Made by a program: the position numbers and the translations under genes. Positions 23,899-33,364 of a stretch of 36,922 nucleotides of DNA are shown here, piece by piece; position 1 is the first letter of the stretch; each line of letters begins with the position of its first letter. The notes beneath the pieces are model-generated. The model made no database searches. It was not told where the DNA came from and was given only the letters and a program-made list of their open reading frames with translations. The DNA comes from Faecalimonas sp. (GTDB taxonomy: Bacteria; Bacillota; Clostridia; Lachnospirales; Lachnospiraceae). The stretch spans positions 1-36,922 of the forward strand of contig JAHHTN010000015.1 of NCBI GenBank assembly GCA_020024645.1. The letters are read 5' to 3'.

Positions 23899-26259
23899 AT
23901 GAATAAAGAATTAATTAAAATTTCTGTAAGAAATCTTGTAGAATTTATTTTGCGGAAAGGTGACATAGATAATCGTATATCAAGAACTGCAGAAAAAGAA
24001 GCTATGCAACTTGGTAGTAAAATGCATCGTAAAATTCAGAAACAAATGCCTTCCTCTTATCATGCAGAAGTGCCTTTGAAAATAGTATTACATACAGAAA
24101 AATATGATTTACAGTTAGAAGGACGAGCAGATGGAATTATAGAGGAAGAAGAAATTACAATAGATGAAATAAAAGGGGTTTTTTGTACATTAGAGCAGTT
24201 AGAAGAACCCAAAACAGTTCATCTTGCACAAGCAAAATGTTATGCGTATATATATGGGCAACAGAAAGATTTAGAAGAAATTTCTGTACAGATGACCTAT
24301 TGTAATTTAGAAACAGAAGAGATAAAAAGGTTCAAAGAGACTTATCTGTTGAAAGAATTAGAAATATGGTTCTATCATTTGATTAATGAATACAAGAAGT
24401 GGGCTGATTTTCAAATGGATTGGAAAAAGAAAAGAAATGCATCTATTAAGAAATTAGATTTTCCGTATACATACCGAAAGGGGCAGAAAGATCTTGCTAT
24501 ATCTGTATATAAAACAATATTACGAAAAAAGAAGTTGTTTATTCAAGCACCAACAGGAGTGGGAAAAACAATGGCAACGGTATTCCCCTCTGTAAAAGCG
24601 ATAGGTGAAGAACTGGGGAAAAAAATTTTCTATTTAACAGCAAAAACAATTACGCGAACTGTTGTCGAACAAGGATTTCAATTATTGAAAAGTCAGGGAT
24701 TGCAATGTAAAGTTATTACATTAACAGCAAAAGAAAAGATTTGTTTTAGCGAAGAAAAAGAATGTAATCCAGAGAAATGTCCGTATGCAAAAGGACATTA
24801 CGATAGAGTAAATGATGCAGTTTATGATATGGTTACAACAACAAATGAGATGAGTAGAGAAAATATAGAATTTTATGCGCAGAAACACAATGTTTGTCCA
24901 TTTGAAATGTCTTTGGATGTAGCATTGTGGACAGATATAGTTATTTGTGATTACAATTATGTTTTTGATCCCAATGCACATTTACGTCGTTTTTTTTCAG
25001 ATGAAGTAAAAGGAGAATATATATTTCTTATTGATGAAGCACATAATCTTGTTGAACGTGGGAGGGAAATGTATAGTGCGACTATATTTAAAGAGGAATT
25101 TTTGGAGGCAAAACGGATTGTAAAAAATTTAGATAAAAAATTGGAAAGAAAACTTGATATTTGTAATCGAGAACTTTTAGAATTAAAGAGATCTTGTAGG
25201 GGATGTGAAATATACCAATCACTAGGACAATTTTCTATTAGTATGACAAATCTTTTGATGGAACTGGAAAGATTTATGGAAGAATGTGAAAGGGGAGATG
25301 TGAAAGATGGGTTATTGGAATTCTTTTTTCATGTTCGTACATTTTTAAATGTATATGATATTTTAGATGAGAACTATAAAATTTATGCGGAATTAGACGA
25401 GGATGAAAAATTTAAACTTAAACTTTTTTGTGTGAATCCAGCGACAAATTTGCAAAAATGTTTAGAAAAAGGAAATAGTACAATTTTCTTTTCTGCGACA
25501 TTTCTTCCGATTTATTATTATAAGCAGTTGCTTAGTACGGAAAAAGACGATTATGCTATTTATGTGAATTCTCCGTTTGAAGAAAAAAATAGAGAAATTA
25601 TAATAGGAAGTGATGTGAGTAGTAAATACACTTTGAGAAATGCGCAAATGTACAAGAAAATTGCTTCATACATTATGAAAACTTTAGAAGCGAAAAAAGG
25701 AAATTACATTGCATTTTTCCCATCATATCAATTTATGGAAAATGTATATGAAATGTTAGAAGAAAATAGACTAGAAAAAACAACATATCTTTTACAAGAA
25801 AAAATAATGACAGAAGAAAAAAGAGAAGAATTTTTGGATGAGTTTTCGAAAGAGCGAAATGGAAATTTACTTGGATTATGTGTTATGGGGGGGATCTTTT
25901 CAGAGGGGATTGATCTAACAGAAGAAAGGTTGGTTGGAGTATTTGTTGTAGGTACGGGGATTCCACAAATTTGCCATGAGCGTGAGATTTTGAGAGGATA
26001 TTTTGAAGAAAAAAAAGGAAAAGGTTTTGAATATGCATATCTTTATCCGGGAATGAATAAAGTTTTGCAATCTGCAGGAAGAGTTATTCGGACAGAAAAA
26101 GACAGAGGAATTATTTTATTACTAGATGATCGCTTCTTGCAAAGACAATGTCGAGAAATTTTCCCAAAAGAGTGGCTGGATGTAAAAAGAAGTGATTTGG
26201 ATAATGTGAGTAAATATGTGGAGGAATTTTGGGAACGTAATAAAAATGAAAAGCAATAG
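23899..26259 (+). CDS. XPD/DinG-like Fe-S helicase with N-terminal Cas4/RecB-like nuclease domain
   Basis: 786 residues from ATG 23899. Residues about 1-165 look like a PD-(D/E)XK nuclease: MHRKI, GRADGI with the metal-binding Asp, DEIKG (ExK) and QAKCYAYIY (QxxxY). The helicase part has Walker A GVGKTMA with Lys223 and DEAH at 379-382. Between them cysteines in ICF, ECN, KCPYAKG and VCPFEMS contexts fit the Fe-S cluster of XPD/DinG helicases. C-terminal motifs are FFSATF, CVMGGIFSEGIDL and QSAGRVIRTEKDRG. It probably unwinds and cleaves branched or damaged DNA. The upstream ATG 23869 overlaps a TATAAT-like element (23865-23870) and has no ribosome binding site, whereas GGGGAG precedes 23899 at rather short spacing. 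Confidence 0.9.
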   Translation: MNKELIKISVRNLVEFILRKGDIDNRISRTAEKEAMQLGSKMHRKIQKQMPSSYHAEVPLKIVLHTEKYDLQLEGRADGIIEEEEITIDEIKGVFCTLEQLEEPKTVHLAQAKCYAYIYGQQKDLEEISVQMTYCNLETEEIKRFKETYLLKELEIWFYHLINEYKKWADFQMDWKKKRNASIKKLDFPYTYRKGQKDLAISVYKTILRKKKLFIQAPTGVGKTMATVFPSVKAIGEELGKKIFYLTAKTITRTVVEQGFQLLKSQGLQCKVITLTAKEKICFSEEKECNPEKCPYAKGHYDRVNDAVYDMVTTTNEMSRENIEFYAQKHNVCPFEMSLDVALWTDIVICDYNYVFDPNAHLRRFFSDEVKGEYIFLIDEAHNLVERGREMYSATIFKEEFLEAKRIVKNLDKKLERKLDICNRELLELKRSCRGCEIYQSLGQFSISMTNLLMELERFMEECERGDVKDGLLEFFFHVRTFLNVYDILDENYKIYAELDEDEKFKLKLFCVNPATNLQKCLEKGNSTIFFSATFLPIYYYKQLLSTEKDDYAIYVNSPFEEKNREIIIGSDVSSKYTLRNAQMYKKIASYIMKTLEAKKGNYIAFFPSYQFMENVYEMLEENRLEKTTYLLQEKIMTEEKREEFLDEFSKERNGNLLGLCVMGGIFSEGIDLTEERLVGVFVVGTGIPQICHEREILRGYFEEKKGKGFEYAYLYPGMNKVLQSAGRVIRTEKDRGIILLLDDRFLQRQCREIFPKEWLDVKRSDLDNVSKYVEEFWERNKNEKQ

Positions 26260-26260
26260 T

Positions 26261-26297
26261 AAAACGGGATGTGTTTATAAAAAATACATCCCGTTTT
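26261..26297. terminator. Bidirectional terminator between helicase and LysR genes
   Basis: AAAACGGGATGT (26261-26272) pairs perfectly with ACATCCCGTTTT (26286-26297). T-rich ends on both strands suit the convergent genes. Confidence 0.9.
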
Positions 26298-26301
26298 AAT
26301 G

Positions 26302-27174
26302 TTATTCAAAATATTTCAAAAATTCTAAAGTAGCTTTAGAAGTTGGTACGTGTTCATTATGTGCAACAACTAGTTGGCGTTTTGGCAATTCATATTCGGT
26401 GTCTACAATAAACAGATTTTTTGATTTTGGTACACAAAAATCAGGGATAAATGCGATACCAAGCCCGATTCGTGCAAGATCGATTAAAAGATCATTGCTA
26501 CTTAGTTCAATTTCTGGAACGAGATCAAGTTGTTGTTGTTGAAAAAGGCTATGAAGAAATTCGCTTGTTGTACTTTTGCGATCGAGCATGAGAATAGGGT
26601 GATTCAACAATTCTTTGAAAGAAAGTTTTCGTCCTTTTAATTCTTTAAAATCATTATTTGCAATAAACACATCTTGAAATTCTTTGATTTTTTTTACTGT
26701 AGCTAAATTTCCTAAATTTGTATTTGGATAATTGGTAACAATTAAATCAACCTGCCCAGATTCAAGTAAATCCACACATTTTAAAGAGGTCTGATTTGTT
26801 ACTTTGATGTGTATGCTAGGAAAATCTTTATGAAATTTTTCTAGATAAGGAACTAAAAAGTAACGACATATAGTGTCACTCGCCCCGATACGAATTTGTC
26901 CTCCGGTAGATACAGAGTCCATTATTTGAGCTTCTCCCCGTTTGATCAAGTTCATTGCTGGTTCGATATGACGAAGTAAAATGTCTCCTTCTGGTGTAAG
27001 TTGCACTCTTTTTGTGCTGCGGATGAATAAAGTTTGTTCCAATTTTTTCTCCAGAGCTTTAATTGATTGGCTAACGGCAGATTGAGAAATAAAAAGTTGT
27101 TTTGATGCTTCCGAGAAACTCAAAGTGGTTGCCACGTAGTAAAAAACTTTATATAATTCATAGTTGATATCCAT
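26302..27174 (-). CDS. LysR-family transcriptional regulator
   Basis: 290 residues. The N-terminal winged helix (about 1-60) reads YELYKVFYYVATTLSFSEAS, then LFISQSAVSQSIKALEKKL and LFIRSTKRVQLTPEG, all typical of LysR. The rest is a periplasmic-binding-protein-like effector domain, with IRIGASDTICRYFLVPYL, GQVDLIVTNYP, and LARIGLGIAFIPDF. The effector is unknown. AAGGAGGA lies just upstream of the start. It is divergent from the TIGR01906 membrane protein, which is a candidate target by position. It converges with the helicase gene at a shared terminator. Confidence 0.95.
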   Translation of the reverse strand: MDINYELYKVFYYVATTLSFSEASKQLFISQSAVSQSIKALEKKLEQTLFIRSTKRVQLTPEGDILLRHIEPAMNLIKRGEAQIMDSVSTGGQIRIGASDTICRYFLVPYLEKFHKDFPSIHIKVTNQTSLKCVDLLESGQVDLIVTNYPNTNLGNLATVKKIKEFQDVFIANNDFKELKGRKLSFKELLNHPILMLDRKSTTSEFLHSLFQQQQLDLVPEIELSSNDLLIDLARIGLGIAFIPDFCVPKSKNLFIVDTEYELPKRQLVVAHNEHVPTSKATLEFLKYFE

Positions 27175-27202
27175 TATTAGTCCTCCTTATAAAACTAAAA
27201 GT

Positions 27203-27231
27203 ATTATAAGATATAATGGAGAGAATTACAA
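27203..27231 (-). promoter_or_regulatory. Promoter for the LysR gene
   Basis: On the minus strand, TTGTAA (27231-27226), 17-nt spacer and TATAAT (27208-27203). The -10 forms a perfect inverted repeat, ATTATA-AGA-TATAAT (27203-27217), with a forward-facing TATAAT, a plausible control site for both directions. Confidence 0.5.
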
Positions 27232-27321
27232 GATAAAAAAGAATGACTATATAATAAGAGAATGATATAATAAATTCATAAGAAAAAAATGTAATTGATT
27301 TGCTGTGAAGAAAGGAAGAAA

Positions 27322-28023
27322 ATGAGAATAATACATAGAATAGTTGCTTGTTTAACAGTAGTTTCGACAATCATTGTTCTACTTATTGCTTCTGCAGAGT
27401 TAGCAATTTATGTGGATTTTCGTTTTTATGAAAAGGAATATGAGAAATATCAGGTTTTAGATGATTTAGAAATGAAGATGGAAGATGTGATGTTTGTTAC
27501 CTATGAAATGATGGATTATTTACATGGAAAGCGAACAGATTTGATTGTAAGCACAACAGTAGATGGCGAAGAACGAGAATTTTTTAATAACAGAGAAAAA
27601 CAACATATGGAAGATGTACAGAATATATTTTTGGGAGGAATAAAGTTAAGAAATATTGCGTCTATTATTATGATAGTAGGAGTAATCATTTTAATTTATT
27701 CAAGAGCAAAGTGGAAAATGCTTCTAGCTAAATGGTATATGGGAATTACTAGTATAATGATCATAGCAGGAGTCGGAATTGGGTATATATTTTCAAAGGA
27801 TTTTAGTAAATATTTTGTAAAGTTCCATGAGATTTTTTTTGATAATGATTTGTGGCTTTTAGATCCAGACACAGACTTAATGATTCGTATGTTACCAGAA
27901 GGCTTTTTTGTAGATTTTTCTGTGAGAATAGGAATTTTTGTGACGATAGCATTGGTAGTAAACTTTATAGCAAGTTTTTGTATTTATCGCAGTCAAAGAA
28001 ATAAAATAAGTGAAACTTATTAA
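27322..28023 (+). CDS. TIGR01906/DUF1461 integral membrane protein
   Basis: 233 residues from ATG 27322, after AAAGGAAG. Four membrane helices are visible at about 7-27, 109-127, 137-155 and 200-222. A long extracytoplasmic segment lies between the first two and contains YEMMDYLHGKRTDL and FFNNREKQHMEDVQNIF, the hallmark of the TIGR01906 (DUF1461) family. A second outer loop has KFHEIFFDNDLWLLDPDTDLMIRMLPEGFF in pieces, also characteristic. The function is unknown. An in-frame TTG at 27295 is unlikely. It is divergent from the LysR gene and 88 nt before purL. Confidence 0.88.
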   Translation: MRIIHRIVACLTVVSTIIVLLIASAELAIYVDFRFYEKEYEKYQVLDDLEMKMEDVMFVTYEMMDYLHGKRTDLIVSTTVDGEEREFFNNREKQHMEDVQNIFLGGIKLRNIASIIMIVGVIILIYSRAKWKMLLAKWYMGITSIMIIAGVGIGYIFSKDFSKYFVKFHEIFFDNDLWLLDPDTDLMIRMLPEGFFVDFSVRIGIFVTIALVVNFIASFCIYRSQRNKISETY

Positions 28024-28111
28024 TAAATTAAGATATATTAATTTCTTTAATGAAATAAAATGAGTTAAAATGCAACTAGAAGTAAATGTACCTATTAAGA
28101 TGGAGGAAATT

Positions 28112-31100
28112 ATGAGTAGTGTAAAACGCGTATATGTAGAAAAAAAACCAGAATTTGCAGTACATGCAAAAGAGTTACGTCAAGAAGTAGAAAACTATTT
28201 AGGAATTAAGACGATTACAAATGTAAGAGTATTAAATCGTTATGATATTGAAAATCTTTCGGAAGAAACATTTGAGAGAGCGTGTAACGGAGTGTTTGCA
28301 GAGCCTCCTGTAGATGTATTGTATCAGGAAACATTTGATGTAGCTGAGGGGAGTCGAGTGTTTTCGGTAGAATATTTGCCAGGACAGTTTGATCAGCGTG
28401 CAGATTCAGCAGTTCAGTGTGTACAGTTTATTAAAGAAGATGAACAACCGGTAATCAAAACTGCTACTACTTATGTTATAGAAGGAAATATTTCAGACGA
28501 AGAATTTGACGCAGTGAAAACACATTGTATTAATCCAGTAGATTCACGAGAAGCGGATTCAGAAAAGCCAGAAACGCTTTTGACTACATTTGAAGAACCA
28601 GAAGATGTAAAGATTTTTAATGGTTTTAAAGATATGGCAGAGACAGAGTTAAAAGAATTATATGATTCTTTGGGCCTAGCTATGACGTTCAAAGATTTTC
28701 TGCATATTCAAGGATATTTTAAAGGAGAAGAAGATAGAGATCCTTCTATGACAGAAATCCGTGTATTAGATACATATTGGTCTGATCATTGTCGTCATAC
28801 AACATTTTCAACAGAGTTGAAAGAAGTGACATTTGGCGAAGGTGATTACAAAGAACCGATTGTTAATTCATATAAACAATATTTATCAGATCATAGTGAA
28901 ATTTTCAAAGGACGAGAAGATAAATTCGTATGTCTGATGGATTTAGCACTTATGGCAATGCGTAAACTAAAAAGAGATGGTAAATTAACAGATCAGGAAG
29001 AATCAGAAGAAATTAATGCTTGTAGTATTGTTGTTCCCGTTACTGTAGATGGAGTGGAAGAAGAATGGCTTGTGAATTTTAAAAACGAGACACATAATCA
29101 TCCAACGGAGATTGAACCATTTGGTGGTGCTGCTACGTGTTTGGGAGGTGCAATTAGAGACCCGCTTTCAGGACGCACTTACGTTTATCAGGCAATGCGT
29201 GTGACAGGAGCTGCAGATCCTACAGTTTCTGTTAAAGAAACAATGAAAGGAAAACTTCCACAGAAAAAGTTGGTAACAGGAGCTGCACATGGGTATAGTT
29301 CTTATGGTAATCAGATTGGACTTGCAACAGGGGCAGTAAAAGAGATTTATCATCCTGATTATGTAGCAAAACGTATGGAAATTGGTGCGGTTCTTGGTGC
29401 TGCTCCACGAAGAGCAGTAATTAGAGAAACATCAGATCCTGGTGATATTATTATCTTATTAGGTGGACGTACAGGACGTGACGGTTGTGGGGGAGCAACG
29501 GGTTCATCTAAAGTACATACAGAAGAATCTATTGAAACATGTGGGGCAGAAGTGCAAAAAGGAAATCCACCAACAGAACGTAAAATTCAACGTTTATTCA
29601 GAAGAGAAGAAGTAAGTAAATTAATTAAAAAATGTAATGACTTTGGTGCGGGTGGAGTTTCTGTAGCAATTGGAGAACTTGCAGCGGGATTAAAAGTAGA
29701 TTTAGATAAAGTTCCTAAAAAATATGCAGGACTTGACGGAACAGAGATTGCTATTTCTGAATCTCAGGAACGTATGGCTGTCGTTGTGGATCCAAAAGAT
29801 GTAGAGAAATTTTTAGGATATGCAAAAGAAGAAAATCTTGAAGCTATTGAAGTTGCTGTTGTAACAGCAAGTCCTAGACTTGTATTAAACTGGAGAGGAA
29901 AAGAAATTGTAAATATTTCAAGAGCATTTCTTGATACAAATGGAGCTCATCAAGAAACAACAGTTAAGGTAGATGTGCCAAATAGAGAAAATAGTGTTCT
30001 TGTTCGCTCAAAAGTAGATGATGTTAAAGGAAAGTGGTTAGATACATTACAGGACTTAAATGTATGTTCGCAAAAAGGTCTTGTAGAAATGTTTGATGGT
30101 TCGATTGGTGCAGGTTCTGTCTTTATGCCACATGGTGGAAAATATCAGATGACAGAAACACAATCAATGGTTGCTAAATTGCCAGTGTTAAAAGGAAAAT
30201 GTGATACAGTAACAATGATGAGTTATGGATTTGATCCATACTTGTCTAGTTGGAGTCCGTATCATGGTGCAGTGTATGCAGTTCTTGAATCTGTAGCGAA
30301 AATTGTTGCTAATGGTGGAGATTATAAGAAGATTCATTTGACTTTCCAAGAATATTTCCGTCGTATGACAGAAGAGCCAAGTAGATGGAGTCAACCGTTT
30401 GCGGCATTATTAGGAGCGTACAGTGTTCAATTAGGTCTAGGACTTGCATCAATAGGTGGAAAAGATAGTATGTCAGGTACATTCCAAGATATTGATGTTC
30501 CTCCTACATTGGTATCATTTGCGGTAGATGTTGCGGAACAAAATGATATTATTACACCAGAATTAAAAACAGCAGGGAATAAGTTGGTATGGCTTCATAT
30601 TGATACAGATAAATATGATTTACCGGTATATGAAAGTGTTATGGAACAGTATGGTAAATTTAGAAATGATGTACAAGCTGGAAAAATTGTATCTGCGTAT
30701 GCATTAGATCGTCATGGAATTGCCGCTGCTGTAAGTAAAATGGCTTTTGGTAATGGAATGGGTATAGAAATTTATCCAACTGTAGAAAAAGAGGATTTAT
30801 TTGCTTGTTATTTTGGAGATATGGTTGCAGAAGTTCCAGCAAATGAAGTGGATAATCTTACAATCTCTTATGCAGTTATTGGAGAAGTGACTGATAAGGG
30901 CGTAATTACATATGGAGATATGACAATAGGATTAGATGAAGCGGTAGCAACATGGAAAGCACCACTTGAAAAAGTATTTCCTTCTGTATCGGGAGAAAAT
31001 AAAGAAAAAACTCTAATTGAAAACAAACTATACGAAACTTCAAATATTTATGTATGTAAAAATAAAGTTGCAAAACCTACAGTGTTTATTCCGGTATTCC

Positions 31101-31870
31101 CAGGAACAAATTGTGAATATGATAGTGCGAAAGCATTTGAACGTGCAGGTGCTGATGTTGTTACAAAAATTTTCCGTAATCTAGATGCAGCAGATATTCG
31201 TGATTCGGTTGCTGAATTTGAAAAAATTATTGGACAATCTCAAATGATTATGTTCCCAGGCGGATTTAGTGCTGGAGATGAACCAGATGGTTCTGCTAAA
31301 TTCTTTGCGACTGCATTCCAGAATGCTAAGTTAAAAGAGGCAGTAGAAAAATTAATTAATGAAAGAGATGGTCTTGTACTTGGAATTTGTAATGGATTCC
31401 AAACGTTGATTAAATTAGGACTAGTACCTTATGGAAAAATTTGTGGTCAAACAGAAAATGCACCAACATTGACATATAACACAATAGGACGTCATATTTC
31501 TAAAATGGTTTATACAAAAGTGGTAACGAATAAATCACCATGGTTACAAGGAGCGGAACTTGGAGGGGTTTATACGAATCCAGCTTCGCATGGAGAAGGA
31601 CGTTTTGTAGCATCTGAGGATGTGCTAAAAGAACTGTTTGCTAATGGTCAAGTAGCAACACAATATTGCGATTTGAATGGTAATATTACTATGGATGAAG
31701 AATGGAATCCAAATGGTTCGTATAAAGCTATTGAAGGTATTACAAGTCCAGATGGCCGTGTGCTTGGTAAAATGGCTCATTCTGAGCGACGTGGAGATGG
31801 AGTTGCAATTAATATCTTTGGAGAGCAAGATATGAAGATATTTGAATCTGGCGTAAAATATTTTAAATAA
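28112..31870 (+). CDS. purL: Phosphoribosylformylglycinamidine synthase, single-chain
   Basis: 1252 residues from ATG 28112, where GGAGG sits 5 nt upstream; ATG 28070 has no such site. It catalyses the fourth step of purine synthesis, converting FGAR to FGAM with glutamine and ATP. An N-terminal PurS-like domain is followed by two AIR-synthase-like halves with TYWSDHCRHTTF, ETHNHPTEIEPFGGAATCLG, FGAGGVSVAIGELAAGL and SIGGKDSMSGTF. The C-terminal class I glutamine amidotransferase has FPGTNCEYDSAKAFERAGA, MFPGGFSAGDE and the nucleophile Cys1093 in LGICNGFQ. The length fits the long clostridial type rather than split PurS/PurL/PurQ. No guanine riboswitch or PurR box was seen upstream. Confidence 0.97.
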   Translation: MSSVKRVYVEKKPEFAVHAKELRQEVENYLGIKTITNVRVLNRYDIENLSEETFERACNGVFAEPPVDVLYQETFDVAEGSRVFSVEYLPGQFDQRADSAVQCVQFIKEDEQPVIKTATTYVIEGNISDEEFDAVKTHCINPVDSREADSEKPETLLTTFEEPEDVKIFNGFKDMAETELKELYDSLGLAMTFKDFLHIQGYFKGEEDRDPSMTEIRVLDTYWSDHCRHTTFSTELKEVTFGEGDYKEPIVNSYKQYLSDHSEIFKGREDKFVCLMDLALMAMRKLKRDGKLTDQEESEEINACSIVVPVTVDGVEEEWLVNFKNETHNHPTEIEPFGGAATCLGGAIRDPLSGRTYVYQAMRVTGAADPTVSVKETMKGKLPQKKLVTGAAHGYSSYGNQIGLATGAVKEIYHPDYVAKRMEIGAVLGAAPRRAVIRETSDPGDIIILLGGRTGRDGCGGATGSSKVHTEESIETCGAEVQKGNPPTERKIQRLFRREEVSKLIKKCNDFGAGGVSVAIGELAAGLKVDLDKVPKKYAGLDGTEIAISESQERMAVVVDPKDVEKFLGYAKEENLEAIEVAVVTASPRLVLNWRGKEIVNISRAFLDTNGAHQETTVKVDVPNRENSVLVRSKVDDVKGKWLDTLQDLNVCSQKGLVEMFDGSIGAGSVFMPHGGKYQMTETQSMVAKLPVLKGKCDTVTMMSYGFDPYLSSWSPYHGAVYAVLESVAKIVANGGDYKKIHLTFQEYFRRMTEEPSRWSQPFAALLGAYSVQLGLGLASIGGKDSMSGTFQDIDVPPTLVSFAVDVAEQNDIITPELKTAGNKLVWLHIDTDKYDLPVYESVMEQYGKFRNDVQAGKIVSAYALDRHGIAAAVSKMAFGNGMGIEIYPTVEKEDLFACYFGDMVAEVPANEVDNLTISYAVIGEVTDKGVITYGDMTIGLDEAVATWKAPLEKVFPSVSGENKEKTLIENKLYETSNIYVCKNKVAKPTVFIPVFPGTNCEYDSAKAFERAGADVVTKIFRNLDAADIRDSVAEFEKIIGQSQMIMFPGGFSAGDEPDGSAKFFATAFQNAKLKEAVEKLINERDGLVLGICNGFQTLIKLGLVPYGKICGQTENAPTLTYNTIGRHISKMVYTKVVTNKSPWLQGAELGGVYTNPASHGEGRFVASEDVLKELFANGQVATQYCDLNGNITMDEEWNPNGSYKAIEGITSPDGRVLGKMAHSERRGDGVAINIFGEQDMKIFESGVKYFK

Positions 31871-31882
31871 AAGTATACATAG

Positions 31883-31913
31883 AAAACGGAGGAGTGTAGA
31901 CTCCCCGTTTTTT
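31883..31913 (+). terminator. Intrinsic terminator after purL
   Basis: AAAACGGAGGAG pairs with CTCCCCGTTTT around TGTAGA with one internal mismatch, followed by a T run. Confidence 0.88.
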
Positions 31914-31940
31914 GTGTGAAAAAATTTGTCATAATAAAGG

Positions 31941-31968
31941 TTGCTGAAAAAATATGTTGTGTTATAAT
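31941..31968 (+). promoter_or_regulatory. Promoter for the KdpE-like regulator
   Basis: TTGCTG (31941-31946), 16-nt spacer and a perfect TATAAT (31963-31968), about 40 nt before the ATG. Confidence 0.6.
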
Positions 31969-32007
31969 GGCGATATATGAAATGGCAGATAAGAGGAGAA
32001 GAAGAAG

Positions 32008-32715
32008 ATGAATAAACCATTGATATTAGTTGTGGATGATGATAAAGCTATTCGCAGTTTAATTACGACCATACTGGAAGCACAGGAATATCGTTTTCAT
32101 GCTGTATCTAATGGAATGCAAGGGCTTTTAGAAGTGGCATCGCAGAAACCAGATGTATTACTACTTGACTTGGGACTTCCAGACATAGATGGAATAGAGG
32201 TAATACAGAAAGTACGTTCTTGGTCAAATGTACCAATTATTGTAATTAGTTCAAGAAGTGAAGATAAAGATAAAATATTAGCTTTGGATTCAGGAGCTGA
32301 TGATTATTTGACAAAACCTTTTTCTGTTGATGAGTTGTTGGCGAGAATTCGTGTAGTATTACGTAGAGAAAGTTGTAAAGTTTATTCTAATTTTGAACAG
32401 ACGGAATTTGTTAATGGTGAATTACGGATTAATTATGCATCTGGATGTGCTTATATAAAAGAAAGAGAATTGCATTTAACACCTATAGAATATAAATTAC
32501 TTGTTTTATTATCAAAAAATGTTGGGAAAGTAATGACTCATACATATCTGACGAGAGAAATTTGGGGAAATTCATGGGAAAGTGATGTGGCATCTTTACG
32601 GGTTTTCATGGCAACCCTACGAAAGAAGATTGAAGAAAACCCACAAAATCCACAATACATACAAACTCACGTTGGAGTCGGCTATCGGATGATACATGTA
32701 CCAATTAGTAAGTAA
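32008..32715 (+). CDS. KdpE-like OmpR-family response regulator (orphan)
   Basis: 235 residues. The receiver domain has acidic residues D10-D12, phospho-acceptor D54 in LLLDLGLPDIDG, IVISSRSEDKDKILALDSGADDYLTKPF-type sequence and a C-terminal winged helix (LTPIEYKLLVLLSKN, TREIWG, LRVFMATLRKKIEENP, THVGVGYRM). The GLPDIDG and the LRVFMATLRKKIE runs resemble KdpE, the regulator of potassium transport genes. No KdpD kinase is next to it. Instead it converges on a Ktr potassium uptake operon with an 11-nt overlap of the coding ends. Its kinase must be encoded elsewhere, or it may work without one (inference). AGAGGAGAAGAAG precedes ATG. Confidence 0.9.
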   Translation: MNKPLILVVDDDKAIRSLITTILEAQEYRFHAVSNGMQGLLEVASQKPDVLLLDLGLPDIDGIEVIQKVRSWSNVPIIVISSRSEDKDKILALDSGADDYLTKPFSVDELLARIRVVLRRESCKVYSNFEQTEFVNGELRINYASGCAYIKERELHLTPIEYKLLVLLSKNVGKVMTHTYLTREIWGNSWESDVASLRVFMATLRKKIEENPQNPQYIQTHVGVGYRMIHVPISK

Positions 32716-33349
32716 ATGAATGAATTACTTTTTTATGTCCCATAATAATTAAAGTTTCACTTTTAGTGAAAATATGTTCTGGATGAGGAAGAGGGAAGAT
32801 TTCCCCCTCTTTTTTTATTGCAAGAATACTGATGTTATAACGATTTCGAATTGCTTTTTCAATAATGCTTTTACCTATCCAATTTGCTGGAACAGCAATT
32901 TCACATATGGCTGTATCAGGTGTGAGTTCGATATAGTCAAAGATATTTTTGGAACCATATTTTATTGCAAGACGTTCAGCCATTTCTCGTTCAGCATAGA
33001 CAACGTGGTCAGCCCCATTTCTAAGTAATAATTTGCGATGAACATCACGGCAAGCACGTGCTAGAATATATTTTGCTCCAAAATCTTTTAAAAGAACTGT
33101 AATTTCTAAGGCGCTTTGGAAATTATCGCCAATGGCAACAACACATAAATCAAAATTATTAATACCTAAAGATTTAATGAAAGACTCATTTGTAGCGTCT
33201 GCGATTTGGATATCATTTAAAATATCAATGGCGTTATCCGCACGTTCTTCATTTTTTTCGATGGCAAGGACAGAGTTTCCTTCCTCAATAAATTTTTTTG
33301 TCATATGGCGACCAAAACGCCCAAGTCCAATAACTAAAATAGATTTCAT
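32705..33349 (-). CDS. ktrA: KtrA/TrkA-type potassium channel regulatory subunit
   Basis: 214 residues. An RCK_N Rossmann domain opens with ILVIGLGRFGRHMTKKF (GXGXXG nucleotide-binding motif) and a following acidic AIEKNEE. It continues with ADATNESFIKSLGI, DLCVVAIGDNFQSAL and GADHVVYAE. An RCK_C domain covers about residues 135-214 (NWIGKSIIEKAIRNRYNISI, TLIIMGHK). The length fits single-RCK KtrA rather than the double-length TrkA. It forms a cytosolic ring that gates KtrB in response to ATP/ADP, and in related proteins to cyclic di-AMP through RCK_C. GGAGTG precedes the start, 15 nt behind ktrB. Confidence 0.93.
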   Translation of the reverse strand: MKSILVIGLGRFGRHMTKKFIEEGNSVLAIEKNEERADNAIDILNDIQIADATNESFIKSLGINNFDLCVVAIGDNFQSALEITVLLKDFGAKYILARACRDVHRKLLLRNGADHVVYAEREMAERLAIKYGSKNIFDYIELTPDTAICEIAVPANWIGKSIIEKAIRNRYNISILAIKKEGEIFPLPHPEHIFTKSETLIIMGHKKVIHSFTY

Positions 33350-33364
33350 AGTATATTCACTCCA

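Noticed and set aside
28024..28111. Guanine riboswitch or PurR box before purL
   Set aside because: The 88-nt AT-rich gap has no conserved purine-aptamer core or PurR-box-like GAACATT pair.
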